This document shows positions 14,095 through 17,844 of a stretch of 17,844 bases of DNA, piece after piece (position 1 is the first letter of the stretch; the number at the start of each line of letters is the position of its first letter). The DNA is from DAIRVC01 sp036803025 (GTDB lineage: Bacteria > Chloroflexota > Anaerolineae > Anaerolineales > E44-bin32). Both the position numbers and the translations under genes were made by a program. The notes under the pieces were generated by a model. That model was not told where the DNA came from and made no database searches. It saw only the letters and a list, made by a program, of their open reading frames with translations. The stretch covers positions 1 to 17,844 of the forward strand of contig DAIRVC010000041.1 in assembly GCA_036803025.1 (NCBI GenBank), in the 5' to 3' direction.

Positions 14095-14801
14095 CCGTCC
14101 ACTCTGCCTGGTAGATCTCGGCCGGCGTTCTGCAGCGCGTCGGCGGCGGCTCGTTGTGCGGCGGCCTGTTTGCTGCGCCCGGCGCCGCGCCCGTTCAAGG
14201 TGTTGCCCACGGTGACCTCGACCAGGAACTCGCGGGCATGGTCGGGGCCGCGGCTGTCGACCGTCCGGTAGCGCGGAGTCTCCCCCAGCTCAGCCTGCGC
14301 CCAGACCTGGAGCAGGCTGCGCGCGTCCAGCAGCGTTTCATCTTCCAGTACGATCTCGACGCCCGACTCGAGCCTCGGCTCCATGAACTGCAGCACCGCC
14401 GTGATGCCCGCATCCAGATACAAAGCACCGATAAGCGCCTCGAAACCGCCGCAAAGCAGGGCCGGCCGCTCCCGTCCCCCGGAGGCCTCCTCGCCGCGCC
14501 CGAGCAGGAGCGCCTCCCCCAGGCCGATTTCGGCGGCGAAGGCTGCCAATTGCTCGGTCCGCACCAAGGACGAACGCAGCCGGGTGAGCTGGCCCTCGTC
14601 CATCTCCGGAAACCGATTGTAGAGCCAGGCCCCGGTCAGGAAGTCCAGCGCTGCGTCGCCCAGGAATTCCAGTCGCTCGTTGTCCTCAAGCACCTCCGAG
14701 TGCTCGTTTAGATAGGAGCGGTGCGTCAACGCACGCCGCAGCAGTCCCTGGTCGCGGAAGACCAGGCCTGCCAGACGGGCGAACTCGTCTGGTGTCCGCA
14801 T
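14091..14801 (-). CDS. rnc: Ribonuclease III
   Basis: RNase III cuts double-stranded RNA, maturing 23S/16S rRNA precursors and controlling some mRNAs. The 236-residue protein has the nuclease domain with signature NERLEFLGDAALDF (41-54; acidic residues E42, E45, D49) and the distal FEALIGALYLD element (120-130; E121). The double-stranded RNA-binding domain spans about 158-225. The usual LADxxEALIGA reads LCGGFEALIGA here: the position normally held by a metal-site Asp, three residues before E121, is Gly118. ATG 14801 is preceded by GGGAG five bases upstream and gives the normal family length; the frame is open to 15017 but that stretch lies inside fabF. It follows fabF by 97 bases and overlaps smc by four bases, an arrangement common near rnc-smc in several phyla. 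Confidence 0.95.
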   Translation of the reverse strand: MRTPDEFARLAGLVFRDQGLLRRALTHRSYLNEHSEVLEDNERLEFLGDAALDFLTGAWLYNRFPEMDEGQLTRLRSSLVRTEQLAAFAAEIGLGEALLLGRGEEASGGRERPALLCGGFEALIGALYLDAGITAVLQFMEPRLESGVEIVLEDETLLDARSLLQVWAQAELGETPRYRTVDSRGPDHAREFLVEVTVGNTLNGRGAGRSKQAAAQRAAADALQNAGRDLPGRVDG

Positions 14802-14821
14802 GGGTTCTCCCTGGAACTTGG

Positions 14822-14862
14822 GGGACGCCGTCAACCCAGACGGCCTGAGTTTGCCGCGTCCC
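14822..14862 (-). other. Bulged hairpin in the fabF-rnc intergenic leader
   Basis: An inner six-bp stem (14827-14832 with 14839-14844, loop 14833-14838) sits in an outer five-bp stem (14822-14826 with 14858-14862) with a one-sided 13-base bulge. It ends about 20 bases upstream of the rnc ATG on the minus strand. It may be a leader structure of rnc; in E. coli and Streptomyces RNase III is known to control its own message through leader cleavage. The function here is inferred. Confidence 0.4.
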
Positions 14863-14898
14863 ACCAGTTCTGCCACGATGGGTCGATGGCCGGAGATT

Positions 14899-16140
14899 CT
14901 AATCGGAGAAGGCCCGGAACGCCAACACGGCGTTGTGCCCGCCAAACCCGAAGGCGTTGCTGATGGCGGCGCGGACAGGCAGCCGGCGCGCCCGGTCGGG
15001 GACGTAGTCCAGGTCACAGGCCGGATCGGGGGTCCGCAGATGCAGCGTGGGAGGGATGATCCCGTCGCGGATGGCCAGGACGCAGAAGATCGCCTCCAAT
15101 GCCCCGGTGGCGCCCATCATATGGCCGGTCATCGACTTGGTCGACGAGATCGCGACACGGTAGGCATGCTCCCCCAGGGCGGCCTTAAGGGCACGCGTCT
15201 CGGCCAGATCGTTCAGGGCCGTGCCGGTGCCGTGGGCGTTGACATAGTCCACTTCCTGAGGCGTCAGGCCGGCCTGCTCAAGCGCGGCCGCGATCGCGGC
15301 TGCGCCGCCGGCGCCGTCTTCGGCCGGGGCGGTCACGTGGAACGCGTCGGCTGTGGCGGCGTATCCGGCCAACTCGGCCAGGATGTGCGCCCCCCGCGCG
15401 CGCGCGTTCTCCAGCGCTTCGAGGACTACAACCGCCGCCCCCTCCCCCATCACCAGGCCGTCCCGGTTGGCGTCGAACGGGGCCGGGATGCTCTGGGGAG
15501 AGTCGTTGCGCCGTGAGAGAGCGCCCATCCGATCGAATGTGGCCAGGCCAATACGAGTGATGGTCGATTCGCTCCCGCCGGCCAGGGCAGCGTCGACCAC
15601 CCCGGCCTTGATCAGCAGTGAGGCCTGGCCGATGCCATCCGCGCCGGCCGCGCAGGCCGACGCCACCGAGAAGCACGGGCCCTTGGCCCCGATATCGATG
15701 GCGATCAGACCCGAGGCCCCGTTCGACATCCACATCGGGATCGCAAATGGATTGACACGGCGCGGGCCCTGCTCATGCATCACCAGAATCGCATCCTGAA
15801 TCGTTCGAATTCCGCCGACCGCCGATGAGACGATCACGGCCACGCGGCCCGCCCGGGCGGGCGAAAACTCGAGTCCGGACTGGGCCAGCGCCTCTTGCGC
15901 CGCGGCGCTGGCGAACTGCTCGAAGCGGTCCCGACGGCGCGCTTCGCGGGCGTCCATGTAGCGCTCCGGGTCGAAACCCTTGACCTCGCAGCCGACGTGG
16001 ACCTGAAGGTCGGATGTGTCGCACAGGCTGATCGGTCCCACGCCGGACACGCCGGCTTGGACTTGCGCCCAGGTCTCGGCGACCGAGAGGCCGAGTGGGT
16101 TGACTGTCCCCATCCCTGTGACCACCACGCGCCTGCTCAT
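14899..16140 (-). CDS. fabF: Beta-ketoacyl-ACP synthase II (FabF)
   Basis: FabF elongates acyl-ACP with malonyl-ACP in type II fatty acid synthesis. The 413-residue protein has the expected thiolase fold with the full Cys-His-His set: nucleophile C163 in SVASACAAGADG, H303 in NAHGTGTALND, and H340 in KSMTGHMMGATG. The N-terminus VVVTGMGTVNPLG and C-terminal NAFGFGGHNA are typical of KAS II rather than of the initiating FabH. ATG 16140 has GGAGG nine bases upstream. Unlike the usual fab cluster, no acpP or fabG lies next to it; its neighbours are thrC (66 bases upstream) and rnc (97 bases downstream). Nothing suggests a loss of function. Whether it is the only KAS II of the organism cannot be told. 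Confidence 0.94.
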   Translation of the reverse strand: MSRRVVVTGMGTVNPLGLSVAETWAQVQAGVSGVGPISLCDTSDLQVHVGCEVKGFDPERYMDAREARRRDRFEQFASAAAQEALAQSGLEFSPARAGRVAVIVSSAVGGIRTIQDAILVMHEQGPRRVNPFAIPMWMSNGASGLIAIDIGAKGPCFSVASACAAGADGIGQASLLIKAGVVDAALAGGSESTITRIGLATFDRMGALSRRNDSPQSIPAPFDANRDGLVMGEGAAVVVLEALENARARGAHILAELAGYAATADAFHVTAPAEDGAGGAAAIAAALEQAGLTPQEVDYVNAHGTGTALNDLAETRALKAALGEHAYRVAISSTKSMTGHMMGATGALEAIFCVLAIRDGIIPPTLHLRTPDPACDLDYVPDRARRLPVRAAISNAFGFGGHNAVLAFRAFSD

Positions 16141-16206
16141 CCCCGATCGTCCTCCCTCATGGAAATCGAACCTCAGACGGTAGAACCCCGCAGGCGAGGA
16201 TTGGCC

Positions 16207-17325
16207 TCAGGCGCTCAGCGGGGCGGAGGTCTTGAAGCCGCTGCCGGTCAGGATGGCCACGATCGGCCCCGGCAGCGTGGCGGCCAATGCGCTCAGTGCC
16301 GGCCAGACGACCGCTGAGGTCGGCTCGACCAGAAAAGCACGACGCGCCAGCTCACCGAGGCCGCGCCGGATCTCGTCTTCCGACACGGCTACGATGGTCC
16401 CGCCAGATTTCGACACGGCCCCCAGGACTGCGTCCCCACGGACAGGGCGCAGGATGCGGATCCCCTCCGCCAGCGTCTCCTGCTCCTGGATCCAGGCCAG
16501 GGCGGTCGGGCCGCCGTGATGGGCTGCCCAAAGCGGCGCGCACGCCTGGGCCTGGACCCCGACGAGACGCGGGAGCCGATCAGCCTTCCCCGACCGCACC
16601 AGCGCCTCGAACCCGAGGGACAAGCCGAGCAGGATCGAGCCCTGTCCCGCCGGTGCGACGATCGACCCCGGCGCCTCGCCCAACTCCTCCCAGAGCTCTA
16701 GCGCGATCGTCGCCACGCCGGCCAGGCAGTGCGGGTGGTGGGCGTGACTGGCGTAGACCGCGCCTTGTGCCACGGCCTTCAGCGCGGCCTGAGTGGCGTT
16801 CGAGCGGGGCCCGGGCACAGCGACCACTTTCGCGCCGTAGGCCTGGATCTGCGCACGCTTCGGGCCGGCGGCACCGGCCGGAACGTAGACCGTGGCGCTG
16901 ATCCCGGCGCGGGCGGAATAGGCGGCGAAGGCCGCCCCGGCGTTCCCGGACGAGTCCTCGACGGCGGCTGAGACCCCCGCCGCACGCAGCGCGCTGACGA
17001 GGACGGCCGCGCCGCGGTCCTTGAACGACCCGGTCGGATTGAGATGCTCGCATTTGAGCAGGACTTCGATGCCGTTGCAGTCGACCGCGATCAGCGGGGT
17101 GCTGCCCTCCCCAAGGCTGACCAGGTCCGCCTGACGCGGGAGCGGGAGCATTGCAGCCCAGCGGGCCAAGCCGCGCCGCCCGGCACCGGGGTCCGGAGGG
17201 GCATAGTCGAAGGCGGCCAGATCGAAGTGCCCGGTGCAGGCCGGGCAACGGTAGGGGAAGCCTTCAGTCGGAGCCGGCCTGCCGCAATTGGCGCAGCGGA
17301 ACAGCGAGGTCCCGCCCGCGCTCAT
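16207..17325 (-). CDS. thrC: Threonine synthase (PLP enzyme with N-terminal zinc ribbon)
   Basis: Threonine synthase converts O-phosphohomoserine to threonine with pyridoxal phosphate. The 372-residue protein starts with a four-Cys zinc ribbon (C11, C14, C27, C30), then GEGSTPL (72-78), the PLP-lysine motif NPTGSFKDRG (96-105, K102), the SSGNAG loop (125-130), a glycine-rich PAGQGS loop near 226 and the C-terminal ILTGSGFKT typical of ThrC. A different fold-type II enzyme, such as a threonine dehydratase or cysteate synthase-like protein, is less likely given the ribbon and the LTGxGxKT end. ATG 17325 overlaps the moaDE stop by four bases (ATGA), with GGGAGG ten bases upstream and another GGAGG directly against the ATG. 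It is followed by fabF after 66 bases. No hom or thrB gene is in view. Confidence 0.88.
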   Translation of the reverse strand: MSAGGTSLFRCANCGRPAPTEGFPYRCPACTGHFDLAAFDYAPPDPGAGRRGLARWAAMLPLPRQADLVSLGEGSTPLIAVDCNGIEVLLKCEHLNPTGSFKDRGAAVLVSALRAAGVSAAVEDSSGNAGAAFAAYSARAGISATVYVPAGAAGPKRAQIQAYGAKVVAVPGPRSNATQAALKAVAQGAVYASHAHHPHCLAGVATIALELWEELGEAPGSIVAPAGQGSILLGLSLGFEALVRSGKADRLPRLVGVQAQACAPLWAAHHGGPTALAWIQEQETLAEGIRILRPVRGDAVLGAVSKSGGTIVAVSEDEIRRGLGELARRAFLVEPTSAVVWPALSALAATLPGPIVAILTGSGFKTSAPLSA

Positions 17326-17844
17326 CCTCCGCCGGCCTCCCGATCAGGGTGATAGTCGCCCTCCACCCACGACTCACCGTTCGGCCCGACTTCCTTCTTC
17401 CACACCGGGACGATCTCCTTCAGGCGATCGATCCCGTAGCGGGCCGCCTCGAACACGCCGGTGTCGCGATGTGCGGCAGTGCAGGCGATCATGACCGTCG
17501 GAGTCCCCGGCTCGAGTCGGCCGATGCGCTGGACAAGGGCGATGCCTTCGACCGTCGGCCAGCGCGCGCGTATCTCGTCGGCGACGCGCTGCATCATCTC
17601 CTGCGCCATCGGCTGGTAGGCCTGATACTCGAGGTGATCCGTGTCGTGGGCCGCGCCGCGTTGTGTGTGTGCCCGCACCACGCCGCTGAAGACACACGCC
17701 GCTCCGGTGGTTGGGAGCACAAGCCGCTGCAGGAGCGCGTTGAGGTCGAGCTCCGCCTCAGTCACATCCACGATGGTCGCGCCGCCGGCTGGGGCGCCTC
17801 CGCTGACCGGCGGGAAGACAGCCACCTCATCGCCCTCCTTGAGA
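17322..17844 (-). CDS. MoaD-MoaE fusion, molybdopterin synthase, 5'-truncated by the window edge
   Basis: Molybdopterin synthase turns cPMP into molybdopterin using sulfur on the MoaD C-terminal Gly-Gly thiocarboxylate, with MoaE as the catalytic subunit. The frame is open to the right edge and begins in the end of a MoaD: LKEGDEVAVFPPVSGG, whose Gly-Gly codons are at 17796-17801. It then continues without a stop into a complete MoaE: ALLQRL, FSGVVRAHT, AHRDTGVFEAARYGIDRLK and VPVWKKEV with the catalytic lysines. The Gly-Gly is therefore buried. M. tuberculosis MoaX is a known fusion of this type that is cleaved after the Gly-Gly to become active; similar processing would free MoaD here. A GTG at 17825 could wrongly be taken as the start of a MoaE-only gene. 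The stop overlaps thrC by four bases. Confidence 0.88.
   Translation of the reverse strand, partial: LKEGDEVAVFPPVSGGAPAGGATIVDVTEAELDLNALLQRLVLPTTGAACVFSGVVRAHTQRGAAHDTDHLEYQAYQPMAQEMMQRVADEIRARWPTVEGIALVQRIGRLEPGTPTVMIACTAAHRDTGVFEAARYGIDRLKEIVPVWKKEVGPNGESWVEGDYHPDREAGGG

Noticed and set aside
14802..15017. N-terminal extension of RNase III to 15017
   Set aside because: It would overlap the end of fabF, has no RNase III similarity, and ATG 14801 has a good ribosome binding site and normal length.
1..17844. Mobile elements, CRISPR arrays, phage genes, toxin-antitoxin or defence systems
   Set aside because: No transposase, integrase, regularly spaced repeat or defence-type domain was found; all genes are core-type and share the same base composition.

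Overview
This is a GC-rich (roughly two-thirds G+C by eye), densely packed bacterial chromosomal segment with core housekeeping genes. I see no insertion sequence, phage gene, CRISPR array or other mobile element. Gene content and style suggest an uncultured or environmental member of the Chloroflexota, perhaps Anaerolineae-like. The clues are a three-S1-domain RpsA-like protein, a very small FtsB/DivIC-like protein with a proline-rich tail ending in a PW..W motif, fabF-rnc-smc linkage, and an orphan DNA-repair-type radical SAM protein with helix-hairpin-helix domains. That assignment is inference from family resemblance, not from a marker gene search.

Layout: bases 1-2267 carry three tightly packed plus-strand genes: the 3' part of purB (adenylosuccinate lyase), a SURF1-family cytochrome oxidase assembly protein, and a YhhN/TMEM86 lysoplasmalogenase-like membrane protein. 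A strong hairpin at 2291-2318 separates them from everything else, which is on the minus strand. Read in the direction of transcription from the right edge, the minus strand holds: a MoaD-MoaE fusion (truncated by the window edge), thrC, fabF, rnc and smc, probably one long operon with 4-base stop/start overlaps at two junctions; then a radical SAM protein with its own near-consensus promoter; tRNA-Leu(CAG) with its own near-consensus promoter and a terminator; a DUF2568 (YrdB) membrane protein; an FtsB/DivIC-like protein; an S1-domain RNA-binding protein followed by a U-tract terminator; ftsK; a CDP-alcohol phosphatidyltransferase; lgt; and a small Met/His-containing membrane protein with a structured, repeat-bearing leader.

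Functional themes: chromosome handling and division (smc, ftsK, ftsB-like), envelope lipid work (phosphatidyltransferase, lgt, fabF, lysoplasmalogenase-like), RNA handling (rnc, S1 protein, tRNA) and cofactor/amino acid/nucleotide biosynthesis (moaDE, thrC, purB). No clearly new multi-gene system is visible. The points most worth a second look are the buried Gly-Gly inside the MoaD-MoaE fusion, the RNase III whose usually conserved metal-site Asp reads as Gly, the terminator that abuts the ftsK ribosome binding site, the orphan rSAM-HhH gene, and an 11-bp-period direct repeat upstream of the small membrane protein.
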